Shown one piece after another: positions 1 through 9,320 of a stretch of DNA of 64,000 nt. The number at the start of each line of letters is the position of its first letter. Within the stretch, counting starts at the first letter, position 1. The notes beneath the pieces are model-generated. The model saw nothing but the letters and a program-made list of their open reading frames with translations. It did no database searches and was not told the DNA's origin. This stretch comes from Vibrio variabilis (lineage in GTDB: Bacteria > Pseudomonadota > Gammaproteobacteria > Enterobacterales > Vibrionaceae): the NCBI RefSeq assembly GCF_003263785.1, contig NZ_JYJK01000078.1:1-64000 (forward strand). Direction: 5' to 3'. A program made the translations under genes and the position numbers.

Positions 1-1553
1 GATGGACTGAGGTATTGTTCATTTTTTGGGGTAATGCTTTGGGCTTTTTAGTGGCGGCTTGGTATTTTGCTGCCCGCTATCGCAAGATGCGTGTCGAAAC
101 GGCTATGGAAGCGATCAAGGTTCGGTTTGGACGTGTATCTGAGCAGGTTTATACCTGGCTCTCTTTTCCTTTGACTATTATGTCTGCGGCGATCTGGTTA
201 AACGGTTTGGCCCTCTTCGCGGCAGCGGTTTTTAACATTGATCTTGTGGTTACGATTGTTGGTGTCGGCCTATTGGTGACCTTTATTGCCGCGAGTGGCG
301 GCTCTTGGACAGTATCAGCAACCAATGTCATTCAGCTCATTTTGCTGGTTGCGATTACTATGTCGGTTGGGGCATTTGCTTTGCTTGAGATCGGCGGTCC
401 GGTGTCATTAATAAATCGCTATCCTGCTGATAGTTACATGGGAGCAGACATTAGTTATTGGCAAATATTTTGGCTTTGGGTGGTGATGATGCTCCTCAAG
501 CAAACGATTAGCGCGAATAACGCACTTTCTTGCTACCGTTTTTTGGTTACAACGAACGAGAGAGAAGCGAGAAAAGCGGCTATGTTCGCAGGTATCCTGT
601 TTATTTTTGGCCCAGTTATGTGGTTTGTTCCTCCCTGGGCAACCGCAGCGATGGGCGTGGATCTTATGGCGCACTATCCTAAGCTTGCCGAGAGCGCAAA
701 CAACGCCGCTTATGTGTATTACATTGATCATTACCTGCCTGCCGGGATGCTTGGTTTGGTGCTTGCAGCAATGCTTGCGGCCACTATTGCTCCTATGACG
801 ACTGCTTTGAATCGAAATGCGGGCATTTTTGTGCGAAATGTTTATCAATCGGTGCTCAATCCCAAAGCAACAGAACAAAAGCAGTTATTTGTTGGCAAAG
901 TTGCAACCATAGTCAATGGTTTGCTCTGTATCTTGGCGGCTTTGCTGTTTGCGTCGATTAAGGAATACAGCTTCTTCGATATCATGATGCTATTTGGCGC
1001 GCTATTACAAACGCCATTGGCGATACCATCTTTGCTTGCTCTTGTGACGTTAAAAACACCGGATTGGTCGGGCTGGGCAACGATTGCTGTTGGATTGGCA
1101 GTGTCGTTTTTTATGCAGTTTGTCTTCAATGTGGATTGGTTGTTGCCTTGGTTTGATGCTACTAGCTTCACCAATCGAGAGTCGGTTGACTTACTTGTTT
1201 CCATGACTCTGGTCGCGCATATTGTGATAACGGGTGGCTTCTTCATCTCTACACGATGCTTCTATCGAGAAACTTCTGGTGAACGTGGGGATGAAATCGC
1301 GTTGCTAAAAGCGAACTTAAACACACCTATTAGCTTATCTGAGGAGGCAAAAGTCGATACTCGGCAAGGCGCTTATCTTGGACGTATGTGTCAGATCTTA
1401 GGTGTTCTTGTGGCTTCAATCGCGATAACAACAAGTTCTATCTCCGATGCCTGCGTGTTCGTTTCAATTGGCCTTGCTATCTTGTTAGCGGGCACTCACC
1501 TCTACCGGCAGCGAAATGTACAGCCCTCCTTACAGGAGCCTATTACAGACTAG
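1..1553 (+). CDS. Sodium:solute symporter (SSS) family protein, 5' end outside window
   Basis: Membrane protein of the sodium/solute symporter family, which couples Na+ entry to uptake of a small solute; the substrate cannot be told from sequence. The reading frame is open back to the first bases of the window, so the TTG at 15 is unlikely to be the start and the N-terminal helix or helices are missing. About a dozen hydrophobic segments are visible. They are followed by a hydrophilic stretch near residues 420-455 and a last transmembrane helix. The gene ends at TAG 1551-1553, just before a hairpin terminator. Family assignment rests on overall helix pattern and the GGSWTVSATN-type segment near residue 95. 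Confidence 0.8.
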   Translation, partial: WTEVLFIFWGNALGFLVAAWYFAARYRKMRVETAMEAIKVRFGRVSEQVYTWLSFPLTIMSAAIWLNGLALFAAAVFNIDLVVTIVGVGLLVTFIAASGGSWTVSATNVIQLILLVAITMSVGAFALLEIGGPVSLINRYPADSYMGADISYWQIFWLWVVMMLLKQTISANNALSCYRFLVTTNEREARKAAMFAGILFIFGPVMWFVPPWATAAMGVDLMAHYPKLAESANNAAYVYYIDHYLPAGMLGLVLAAMLAATIAPMTTALNRNAGIFVRNVYQSVLNPKATEQKQLFVGKVATIVNGLLCILAALLFASIKEYSFFDIMMLFGALLQTPLAIPSLLALVTLKTPDWSGWATIAVGLAVSFFMQFVFNVDWLLPWFDATSFTNRESVDLLVSMTLVAHIVITGGFFISTRCFYRETSGERGDEIALLKANLNTPISLSEEAKVDTRQGAYLGRMCQILGVLVASIAITTSSISDACVFVSIGLAILLAGTHLYRQRNVQPSLQEPITD

Positions 1554-1564
1554 TTCTCCCGATT

Positions 1565-1595
1565 AGCCAGCCTGAAAATGCTGGCTTTCTTTTTG
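1565..1595 (+). terminator. Rho-independent terminator after the SSS symporter gene
   Basis: A 7-bp perfect stem (AGCCAGC / GCTGGCT, 1565-1571 and 1580-1586) with an 8-nt loop is followed by a T-rich tail. It lies 12 bp beyond the symporter stop codon. Confidence 0.75.
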
Positions 1596-1749
1596 CCGAA
1601 TCTTGAGAGTTAACGTTCGTCGACTATAGTTGACATATGCCCACTGTTTAGGGAGGAAGTTCAGTGGGTTAGCTAATCAGGTCATAGATAGTCAGCATCG
1701 ATGATCGTCAAACTTTCATCATTACTCGTGTCAAAGAATGGAGTCTTAA

Positions 1750-2861
1750 GTGAACAACGATAATCTTAAGCAAGCCCTGTCTCAGCCTTTACGGCATCCC
1801 TAATACGTTTTTCTACCATTACCTTCATTGTATTGATGTGTTGGTGGGCATTCGCTCCTTTTCTGCCCATTTTACTTTGGTCGCTGGTTCTAGCGATAGC
1901 GCTGTTTCCAGTGCGTAATTTTTTAAAGACTAAGTTTGGTTGGACAACTAAGCGAAGCTCAATTGCCATCGCTTTGATAGGGGTGTTGGTACTCGGTACG
2001 CCTGTCGCTTTGGTGGGCAATTCACTCGCGGTAAAAACTCTGCAGACCTACCAAAGTTATGAACAAGGTGATCTTCATGTTCCAGCGCCTCCACAAAAGG
2101 TGAAGGATTGGCCATTGATTGGTGAAGATGCTTATACGGTGTGGAATGAGGCGGCGAGAGACTTGCCGAACTTTATCGATAAGTATCAGCCACAGCTTAA
2201 AAATGCATCTGCCTGGTTTGTTAACAAAGCCAGCGGTGCTGCCGGGAGTGTCTTTTTGTTGATTGGAGCAGTGATCATTGCTGGGATTATGCTCGCTTGG
2301 GCGGAAGATGGCACTAAAGCAATGCGCCGGATATTTAATAGCTTTTCCGATGAACACAAAGGGCCGGAGCTACATCATTTGACCACGGCAACCATTCGCC
2401 AAGTGGCAGTGGGTGTTATCGGTATTGCTTTCCTGACAGCAACCATTTTTGGTGCAGTCATCGCACTTGCTGGCGTGCCTGCTGCGGCGTTTTTAACGGT
2501 CATTGCATTAGTTTTTGCGATCACTCAATTGCCTGTCACCATCATTGCGATTGTTGCGGTCGCTATGTTGTGGTCGAGTACCGATGGCTCGACCGTGCAC
2601 AACACTATCTTCTCTGTCTTGATTATCGCCGCTAGCTTGGTGGACAACATACTTAAACCTATGGTGCTTGGGCGAGGGTTAAGTGTTCCTATGCCCGTGG
2701 TGCTCATTGGCGCCATTGGTGGCATGATGTCTGGCGGTATTCTCGGCATGTTTATCGGTGCCGCGTTTTTAACTGCGGGATATCAGGTATTCATGAAGTG
2801 GGTAGATGAGGAAAATGACGATGTGTCACCTGAGACCGAGTCAGATGCGTCTCAGCATTAA
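1750..2861 (+). CDS. AI-2E/PerM family transporter, frameshifted near its start
   Basis: Integral membrane protein of the AI-2 exporter-like (PerM/YdiK) family, which includes putative exporters of small molecules and Na+/H+ antiporters; the substrate here is unknown. As sequenced, a GTG at 1750 opens a 17-codon ORF (VNNDNLKQALSQPLRHP) that hits TAA at 1801. The rest of the protein continues in the next frame (LIRFSTITFIVLMCWW) to 2861. Adding one C to the CCC at 1798-1800 fuses both parts into a 370-residue protein of normal family length. The only in-frame start after the break is TTG 1833, inside the first transmembrane helix. The C-terminal half has the conserved multi-helix block and a short acidic tail. 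Confidence 0.85.
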
Positions 2862-2873
2862 CCGCTATTAATA

Positions 2874-2917
2874 GAGGCATCTCATGAAAAAATATATGAG
2901 GTGTCTCGCATATTTTT
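2874..2917 (+). terminator. Terminator-like hairpin after the AI-2E family gene
   Basis: A 12-bp stem with two G-T wobbles (2874-2885 pairing with 2896-2907) precedes a short T-rich stretch. It sits 13 bp after the stop codon. Confidence 0.6.
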
Positions 2918-3257
2918 GTTGGTTGGATGAAATTCAACCAGGCGTGACCGACTATTTTTTGTGATTAGTAGAGCGCCTTGACTGGTTTGTTATTTTGATT
3001 TTTACCTTTTAAGTAAAATAAAATCTATGTACCAGGCTTTTATGGTAGCGATAAAGTCTGGGTGACCTTTCTTTGCTGCCCGTGCGAACGATTGACTGTA
3101 TATCGTTCTGTAGTTACATTCCGATACAAATATAAATGAGTGGCATACTGCGGCGCAGATCGTAAATGCGACAAATCCCTCCCCTACAAACCCGTTGTAC
3201 CGCTGTTGTTTCTTACATGGCGGTGGTTGTTATTAGTATCAGAATGTTAGGTGCACC
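2918..3257. other. Intergenic region upstream of the binding-protein/chemoreceptor pair
   Basis: No ORF with a plausible start is visible. A 7-bp inverted repeat (GAACGAT / ATCGTTC) lies around 3087-3107. The region presumably holds the promoter of the pair at 3258-5595, but no clear -35/-10 or operator could be assigned. Confidence 0.4.
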
Positions 3258-4109
3258 ATGAAGAAGTTGCTATTGGCTACTTTGTGTGGGGTATTGTCGC
3301 TGTCGTCTGTTGCCCAGCCGTTAAGGCTAGCCGGTAAGCCTGACGACGATAAACTCCATTTAACCTTATTAAAAGAGATCATTTCTCGTTCCGAGCAGTA
3401 CTCTTCCATCGATTTTATCTACGCCAAGACAGGCGAGCCCGCAGGGACTCGATTACTTGCTGATTTAGAAAGCGATACGTTAGACGTGGTGTGGACTGCG
3501 ACCAACCAAGATCTTGAAACGCGCTTTGACGCCATTCCATTTCCCATTTATCGCGGCATGTTGGGCATGCGTATCGGATTAGTAAGCACAGAGCGAACCA
3601 ATAAGTTAGCAGCGGTTAACTCTGTTGCCGATTTAAAGCGCTTATCACTTTGCTCAGGAAAAACGTGGGCAGATACCGAGATTCTGGAAGCGAATGGATT
3701 ATCGATCGCCAAATCACTCAAGTACCCAAATATTTTCGACATGCTGGTTGCTGGCAACCGCTGCGATGCGTTTATGCGTGGCGTAATGGAGCCTTGGGCG
3801 GAAGTGAAATCTCACCCGCATCTTCCATTGGAAGTCGATGGAAACGTGATGCTTCGTTACAAGATGCCTTATCTCCTGTTTGTGCGCAAAGGCAACGATG
3901 CATTGAAGCTTCATCTCTATGACATCATGCTAGAAATCCATAATGAAGGGCTCTACGAGACTATGTTCTTTGCGGACAATGAGATTAAAGCTGCATTGCA
4001 ACAAGCAAATTTGAGTGAGCGCGTGGTATTTGAGTTGGAAAATCCGAATGTCACCGCTGCCACGAAAGCCATCCCTGAACACTTTTTCTTTGACCCTTTA
4101 GCTAAGTAA
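3258..4109 (+). CDS. Periplasmic solute-binding-like protein paired with a chemoreceptor
   Basis: Predicted exported protein of 283 residues. The signal peptide is [20 protein letters not shown], with cleavage probably after residue 19 (SVA|QP). The mature part resembles family 3-type periplasmic binding proteins (PBPb fold), with a [13 protein letters not shown] segment at about residue 125 typical of such folds. No ABC permease or ATPase gene is adjacent. Instead the stop codon is only 13 bp from the start of a methyl-accepting chemotaxis protein. The inferred role is a ligand-binding partner that presents its ligand to that receptor rather than to a transporter. The ligand is unknown. Start: ATG at 3258. 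Confidence 0.75.
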   Translation: MKKLLLATLCGVLSLSSVAQPLRLAGKPDDDKLHLTLLKEIISRSEQYSSIDFIYAKTGEPAGTRLLADLESDTLDVVWTATNQDLETRFDAIPFPIYRGMLGMRIGLVSTERTNKLAAVNSVADLKRLSLCSGKTWADTEILEANGLSIAKSLKYPNIFDMLVAGNRCDAFMRGVMEPWAEVKSHPHLPLEVDGNVMLRYKMPYLLFVRKGNDALKLHLYDIMLEIHNEGLYETMFFADNEIKAALQQANLSERVVFELENPNVTAATKAIPEHFFFDPLAK

Positions 4110-4122
4110 CCACAGGTGTAAC

Positions 4123-5595
4123 ATGAACAAACTGACCAAAAAAATTATTCTTGTGGTGACACTCGTCATGACGCTGGTTACAGCGATTGCCTTGTCGACC
4201 CAATATGTATTGACTAAGCAAAATGTGGAAGCAGATCTCGCGAAGGTTACCGAAGAAATCGAGCAGGAGTTGCAAGTTATCTTGCAAGAGCCGGTGTATG
4301 TGTATGACAAAGCGCTGATTGGCAGCATTCTTGAGGCTTACATCAAGAATGACACCATTTCGAGCATCGTGGTTCGCGATCAAAACGGCAAAGAAATGAG
4401 TCAAATTCGCCAGCAGGCGGCGGAATTTGAATCTCGTATTGATATTGAGTGGGATGGTCTGCCAATTGGCTCTGTTTCGCTTGGTTTTAATAGTGAGCAA
4501 GCGCGCAATGAGCTAGAAAGCTTAATGCTTCGCTCGATGTTGATGTTCGGGACTTTGTACTTAGTGGTGATCGTCTCGCTTGGTTTCATTATGGATCGCT
4601 TGGTTGTGACCCCAATAAAAGGGATGGCCAGCAGTATGAATGATATCGCGGCTGGTGGCGGCGATCTAACATCGAGAGTACAAGCAACGTCAAACGATGA
4701 AGTGAGCGATTTGGCCAAGGCGTTCAACCGTTTTGTAGAGACAGTGCAAGAGATCGTTATCGATACGGCTCGCACGACAGAAAGCTTAAAACAAAATGGC
4801 TCTGCTATTACTTCCGTGCGCACTTCAGTAAGTCAGCAAACTGAAAATCAGTTGGCGCTCACTCATGAAAGCCTGAGCAAGATTGAGCAGTTTAATCTGG
4901 CGACGAGTGAAATTGCAGCGAACACAGAGAACACTCTTTTCAAATCCAATGATGCACTTTCTCTTGGGGCTTCAAGCGAACAAGCGATTATGCAAAATGT
5001 CTCTAATGTAGAAGACCTGTCCGCTAACCTTGAGACTGCCGCCGAGCGCGCTAACGCGCTCAAGAACCGAAGTGACGATATTGGCCGCGTCGTTGAAGTG
5101 ATTAAAGCGATTGCTGAGCAAACCAATCTTTTGGCTCTAAATGCTGCCATTGAAGCGGCGCGAGCCGGTGAAAGCGGCCGCGGATTTGCTGTTGTTGCTG
5201 ATGAGGTTCGCGCCCTTGCAAGCAAGACTCACGACTCTACCAGCGAAATAGAATCCATTATTGAAAGCCTGCAACAAGAGGCAACCGAGTCGTTTAATGC
5301 GACTCAAGAATCTAAGCAACTGGTGGAACTCACAAAGGTAAGCTCTGATGAAGCGCAGCTTGCGCTCACTAAGATGATTGAAGCCGTGACCAGCATCAAC
5401 GCCATGGTTGATTCTGTCGCGAGTGCTTGTGAAGAGCAGTCCAATGTGAGCAATACCGTTGCAGGGGATATGCGCGAGCTTGATTCTAGCGCAGCAGACA
5501 TGCGCAGTGTTAACAATGAACTGCAAGCCTTAGCGGAAGCCATCACTTTGAACACGACTGAATTGGATAGTCAGATCCGTCGTTTTAGGTACTAA
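4123..5595 (+). CDS. Methyl-accepting chemotaxis protein
   Basis: Inner-membrane chemoreceptor of 490 residues. TM1 is at residues 7-28 and a small periplasmic domain spans about 30-135, with TM2 at 138-158. A HAMP domain follows at 160-215 ([20 protein letters not shown]), then a cytoplasmic signalling coiled coil. The highly conserved hairpin tip ([20 protein letters not shown]) is near residues 345-365 and contacts CheA/CheW. There is no C-terminal CheR-binding pentapeptide. The periplasmic domain is only about 100 residues, which fits sensing through a partner protein such as the binding protein encoded 13 bp upstream. Confidence 0.93.
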   Translation: MNKLTKKIILVVTLVMTLVTAIALSTQYVLTKQNVEADLAKVTEEIEQELQVILQEPVYVYDKALIGSILEAYIKNDTISSIVVRDQNGKEMSQIRQQAAEFESRIDIEWDGLPIGSVSLGFNSEQARNELESLMLRSMLMFGTLYLVVIVSLGFIMDRLVVTPIKGMASSMNDIAAGGGDLTSRVQATSNDEVSDLAKAFNRFVETVQEIVIDTARTTESLKQNGSAITSVRTSVSQQTENQLALTHESLSKIEQFNLATSEIAANTENTLFKSNDALSLGASSEQAIMQNVSNVEDLSANLETAAERANALKNRSDDIGRVVEVIKAIAEQTNLLALNAAIEAARAGESGRGFAVVADEVRALASKTHDSTSEIESIIESLQQEATESFNATQESKQLVELTKVSSDEAQLALTKMIEAVTSINAMVDSVASACEEQSNVSNTVAGDMRELDSSAADMRSVNNELQALAEAITLNTTELDSQIRRFRY

Positions 5596-5736
5596 TCACG
5601 ATTGCACATAACCAGCGAAAGTAGTAGTGAAGTGCTAGCCTACCAAGAAGTGATCGCAGATTGTCTTTCTGTTTCATTCGTCGCTTTCTAATAGGGTTAC
5701 TATCGCTACTGCTCATCTGTTGCAAGTGAGGTGATT

Positions 5737-6186
5737 ATGGAGCGTAAAAAATGGAAAATTGTTTTTGAAAAAGAAGGCACAACGGTTGACCCAGTCTACT
5801 CACAAAAAGTAGTGATTTACGATGAAAAGGGGGATGTGTTAGGTACCTTTAAAGGTAGTTCGACGCCGAACCCTTATAAACCAAGAGAGCCCCAAATTAG
5901 CGGGCACGCTGCCTATCCATACATTCGTTCAGGAACATATAACATCAAACATGGCACACATAAAAATTTACCGGCGTTAGTGGTAAACGATAATCAGTTT
6001 GTGCCAACTCTAAATAGTAATCCTAATTTTCCAGCTTATGGAAAAAAAGCTAATTACATTCATGTACATTGGGGGTACAAAACAACATGGAAAGGTTCTG
6101 CTGGTTGCCCAACAATTCATCCTGGACAATGGAAAGACTTTTTGTCCAAAGTTCCAAATGGTGCCGGAGATTTGGTTATTCGCTAG
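5737..6186 (+). CDS. L,D-transpeptidase-fold protein without signal peptide; candidate peptidoglycan-targeting effector
   Basis: A 149-residue protein starting at ATG 5737, with AGTGAGG about 7 bp upstream (a GTG at 5731 is also possible). The C-terminal part carries an L,D-transpeptidase-like active site: a histidine in YIHVHWGY, about 14 residues, then GSAGCPTIHP with the presumptive catalytic cysteine (about residue 131). Secreted L,D-transpeptidases have a signal peptide or membrane anchor; this protein begins MERKKWKIVF and has none. This architecture is known for type VI effectors of the Tlde1 kind, which cut or exchange peptidoglycan in rival cells. The next gene overlaps it and encodes a predicted exported protein, as expected of a periplasmic immunity factor. 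The effector role is inferred; a phage-type peptidoglycan enzyme is the alternative. Confidence 0.6.
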   Translation: MERKKWKIVFEKEGTTVDPVYSQKVVIYDEKGDVLGTFKGSSTPNPYKPREPQISGHAAYPYIRSGTYNIKHGTHKNLPALVVNDNQFVPTLNSNPNFPAYGKKANYIHVHWGYKTTWKGSAGCPTIHPGQWKDFLSKVPNGAGDLVIR

Positions 6187-6497
6187 CTTTGGCGCTTTCT
6201 TTATCTGCTATTGCAAATGATACTCCCATCTCAACAGAATATACGGAGCTATCTCAAAGATACGATGCTTATTATCAGCAAGATAACTTCCAAGCTGCGT
6301 TTAAAGTAAGCCTTGAGCAACTGAAGATGGATCCGAGTGACGCTGTTGCGTTGATGAGGTTAGCACTCGTTGTTGATGGATCGTGTGATCTTGTAGAACC
6401 TCATTTTGCTCGTTTTGGCTCTATGGATAGATTTAAAGAAATAACGTTACTTGCCAAGAAAACTATTACCAAACAGTGTGGTGTTGACTTGCTTTAG
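6129..6497 (+). CDS. Predicted exported small protein overlapping the L,D-transpeptidase-like gene; candidate immunity protein
   Basis: Reading from ATG 6129, in another frame than the preceding gene and overlapping it by 58 bp, gives a 122-residue protein. Its N-terminus looks like a long signal peptide: basic residues (SSKWCRRF), then hydrophobic LALALSLSAIA, then ND. The mature part (about 90 residues) is helical and TPR-like in appearance, with two cysteines (VDGSCDL and KQCGV). No family was recognised. Overlap with a signal-less L,D-transpeptidase suggests a periplasmic immunity partner. The start is uncertain because the overlap is unusually long; given the indels elsewhere, a nearby sequence error could hide the true start. 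Confidence 0.5.
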   Translation: MERLFVQSSKWCRRFGYSLALALSLSAIANDTPISTEYTELSQRYDAYYQQDNFQAAFKVSLEQLKMDPSDAVALMRLALVVDGSCDLVEPHFARFGSMDRFKEITLLAKKTITKQCGVDLL

Positions 6498-6567
6498 TAC
6501 ATGAGGTCGAGTTGTAACTTTATGAAGCATTGACCAGAGCCCATTTTTATGCATTTTGAGTGAGTAG

Positions 6568-6607
6568 AACGCCCTGTCGACTTATCGTCCGAAGGGGCGT
6601 TTTATTT
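6568..6607. terminator. Hairpin terminator between convergent genes
   Basis: The arms AACGCCC (6568-6574) and GGGCGTT (6595-6601) flank a 20-nt loop and are followed by TTATTTC. It can serve the plus-strand gene ending at 6497; the hydantoinase gene on the other strand ends at 6630. Confidence 0.6.
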
Positions 6608-6629
6608 CTGTCAGTGTCAGTGTCAGTTA

Positions 6630-8190
6630 TCACGCAATTTTGCCTGCGGCTTTTATTTTGACATGTACCATGTTCCCTTGCAGGTAACTGAGCGGTATTT
6701 CACTGCGCTCGATTACCGAAACGCTGTTTGCGCACGCACCGGCTTCCATGGCGAGTTGGCAGGCTTCTCTCTCCAAATCAGCCAGTACCTCAGCTCGCTG
6801 ATTTGGCTCGATGGGGACAATCTTGTCTAACTGACCTGATATCTCACCGAGCGCGACACCAATCGCATTGGCGACTTCAAAGTGCTCAGGACGAACGACT
6901 GAGCTGACACCTTCAAACTCGTTGGGCATTAGCGCGCTGCCACCGCCAACGAGAATAACCGGCACTTTGGTGGCGGAGGTCTTCATTCTGTCGATGGCAT
7001 CTTCAACCTTTTCCACCATATTTGAGTAAATCTGATCAGCCATTTCTGGTGCAAAATCAATAGACTCTTGCTTTGCCTTACCAGTCCATTCCATCACTTG
7101 TTTAGTGAGTGCTACGTCGGTGAGAGTTAGCGTGTCTCCACCAAAACTGAGTGCCTTTTGAGTCAGTTCATGACCGACACTTTCAGGGCCTAACTGAATG
7201 TCACCATCGTTGAGCATCACTTTGGTTCCCCCACCAATGGCGATGGCTAAAATGTCCGGCATGCGAAAGTTGGTGCGCACTTCACCAAGCTCGACTGCTA
7301 CGCTCGATTCGCGAGGGTAGCCATGTGTTAGTGCACCTACATCTGATGTGGTACCGCCAACATCGACCACAATAGCATCATCAAGCTTAGTGAGATGACT
7401 GGCTCCGCGAATGGAGTTGGTAGGACCGCACGCTACGGTAAGAATAGGGTACTTGAGCGCAAATTCTTGCGACATCAGTGTTCCGTCGTTTTGCCCAAAA
7501 TAGGGCGTAACAGCGATGCGGTGTTTCTCTAGCGCGTGGCAAAATCCTTCGACAAAGCGTTTCGCTGTGCCTTGCAGAGCCGCATTTAAAATAGTGGCGT
7601 TCTCACGCTCTAGGATACCTAGACTGCCAACTTTATGCGAAAGGGAAATATTAACCTCTGGCAGTTCCTCTCTCACCCAATGTTCAACCATTAGCTCTTG
7701 GTCACCGTTCACGGGAGAAAACACACCACAAATTGCGATAGAATCAACCTTGCCCCTCATTTTATGACATAGCTGACGGATCTCTTTCTCATCCACGTCG
7801 GCGATTTTTTGACCGTCGTACTCATAGCCACCGTGGCTTGATAGAAATGCTCGCCGAGTAAGGTCTGCCAAGATACGCTCCAACCACAAAGAGGGGCACA
7901 GCGCTGCCGCTCGGCAGTGCTAGGCGAAGCATGCCTACCTTGTCGAGACCTCGCTTCTCAACAATGGCATTGGTGCATTGAGTCGTGCCAAGCATGGCAT
8001 GTTTGACACTCTCGCCGGTCAGGTTTGCTCGGCGAAGCAGTTCATCAATGGCGTTGTCAATGCCCGTTGAAATATCGTGTGTTGTCGCGACTTTGACCTT
8101 AGAGATAATCTTGAGTGACTCATCCAAAAGGACACCGTCTGTGTTGGTTCCACCGACATCAATACCGAGGCGATAAATAGCGGTTGTCAT
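6630..8190 (-). CDS. Hydantoinase/oxoprolinase family protein (HyuA-like), frameshifted
   Basis: ATP-grasp-unrelated, actin-fold hydantoinase A/5-oxoprolinase family protein that hydrolyses cyclic amides such as hydantoins, probably cytoplasmic. The N-terminal fragment (8190 down to about 7890) contains RLGIDVGGTNTDGVLLDE, the nucleotide-binding signature. The remainder (7889-6630) contains VVDVGGTTSDVGAL and a C-terminal VILVGGGSALMP. The two parts lie in different frames. One additional C in the coding-strand CCCC run (about 7889-7893) rejoins them as SAVPPLCGW and gives about 520 residues. Its start overlaps the stop of the DUF917 gene by 4 bp (ATGA), so it is the third gene of a permease-DUF917-HyuA operon. 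Confidence 0.88.
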
Positions 8191-9320
8191 AGTCCTGCCT
8201 CCGTATTTGTGCGTGTTGAAAGGTTCTCAATGGCGACATATTTCACGCCATAGCCAAAGTAATCGGGACCGGCGACTTCGATACCCTTAGCGGTGCGCCA
8301 TTTGGGGTCGCAAGGGTAAGCGATAAGCTCAATCCGCTGTCCGTATCTAAGCTGCTCGGTCGTGATGGGCTGCCCAGTTTCATGGTCTAAGATGCTTATT
8401 AAATCGGGTGTGCAAGCTAGGAGCGATTCTTGGGTCATATCACTCGCATTAGTTCCCTTGTGAGCGAGCAACAGTTCATTTTGGAAATGAACGTAGACGG
8501 GATCCGCATTGCTTTCAGAGGTTTTAAGCGGCTCAATGACGACACCGCCAGTTACGAAACCACCGCCGGTATTTCGATCGATATCGACAATCTTTCCACT
8601 AATAATTCGATGCCCTTCAACGATCTCCAACACGGCGTCGACCGCACTGTCACCGCGAGCATTGGCTTCACGAATGGCTTTACCTATCTGCATGGCTTTG
8701 GTCAGGGTCTCACCGAGTGCGCTGCGTTTGAGCTCTTTACCATACATAGGGTAATCACACATCGCTGCAGAGCCACCCATTTGCTCAGTGATTGGGCGAG
8801 CAAATCGCTCAGACCAAACACCGTCAATAGGATGCAAAGTAACCACGTTACCCTTTTCATCAGCAAGTGTGTTGGGCGCGGATGGCAGACCGTCTAAATA
8901 AAAGGTCACCATTTGTGACTCTGGGAATGCACGTCCCATAGCATCACAGTCGATCACTGGGATCCCTTTTTGTGCCGCAACCAAAATTGGGATCAATGAG
9001 TTGAAACCGCCAACCTCAATAGGGAAGGTCGCTTCGATACGCTCACCGACGGCTTGTTCCATCGCTTCAAACGCGACCAACATTTGATCTTGAGAGTTGA
9101 GTTTCTCAATGGCGACGGTGGGTGCGCCGATCATAGACGAAGGCACTGTCATCCAGTCATCTTTCACCTCATCCAGCGAAATAAGCTCAACAGGCTTTTT
9201 TGTATTGGCGATGGCGACTTTCGCCATCAGCGCACCACTGTAGGGATCACCACCCCCTCCGGTGCCAAGTACAGTGGCACCTAGGGCAATGTCATCAATC
9301 ATTTGATCATTGAAAATCAC
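8187..9320 (-). CDS. DUF917 family protein (S-methyl thiohydantoin desulfurase-like)
   Basis: A 377-residue cytoplasmic protein with the DUF917 N-terminus (IDDIALGATVLGTGGGGDPYSG) followed by the IPVIDCDAMGRAFPE block at about residues 138-155. DUF917 proteins usually sit beside HyuA-like hydantoinases, and one member is reported to act on S-methyl thiohydantoin. The gene overlaps the upstream permease gene by 14 bp and the downstream hydantoinase gene by 4 bp, indicating translational coupling. The substrate here is not proven; hydantoin-type cyclic amides are the reasonable inference. Confidence 0.88.
   Translation of the reverse strand: MIFNDQMIDDIALGATVLGTGGGGDPYSGALMAKVAIANTKKPVELISLDEVKDDWMTVPSSMIGAPTVAIEKLNSQDQMLVAFEAMEQAVGERIEATFPIEVGGFNSLIPILVAAQKGIPVIDCDAMGRAFPESQMVTFYLDGLPSAPNTLADEKGNVVTLHPIDGVWSERFARPITEQMGGSAAMCDYPMYGKELKRSALGETLTKAMQIGKAIREANARGDSAVDAVLEIVEGHRIISGKIVDIDRNTGGGFVTGGVVIEPLKTSESNADPVYVHFQNELLLAHKGTNASDMTQESLLACTPDLISILDHETGQPITTEQLRYGQRIELIAYPCDPKWRTAKGIEVAGPDYFGYGVKYVAIENLSTRTNTEAGL

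Noticed and set aside
5737..6497. Single fused L,D-transpeptidase plus exported domain through a missing C near 6183
   Set aside because: The fusion would place a signal-peptide-like hydrophobic segment in the middle of the protein; two overlapping genes are more plausible, though not proven.
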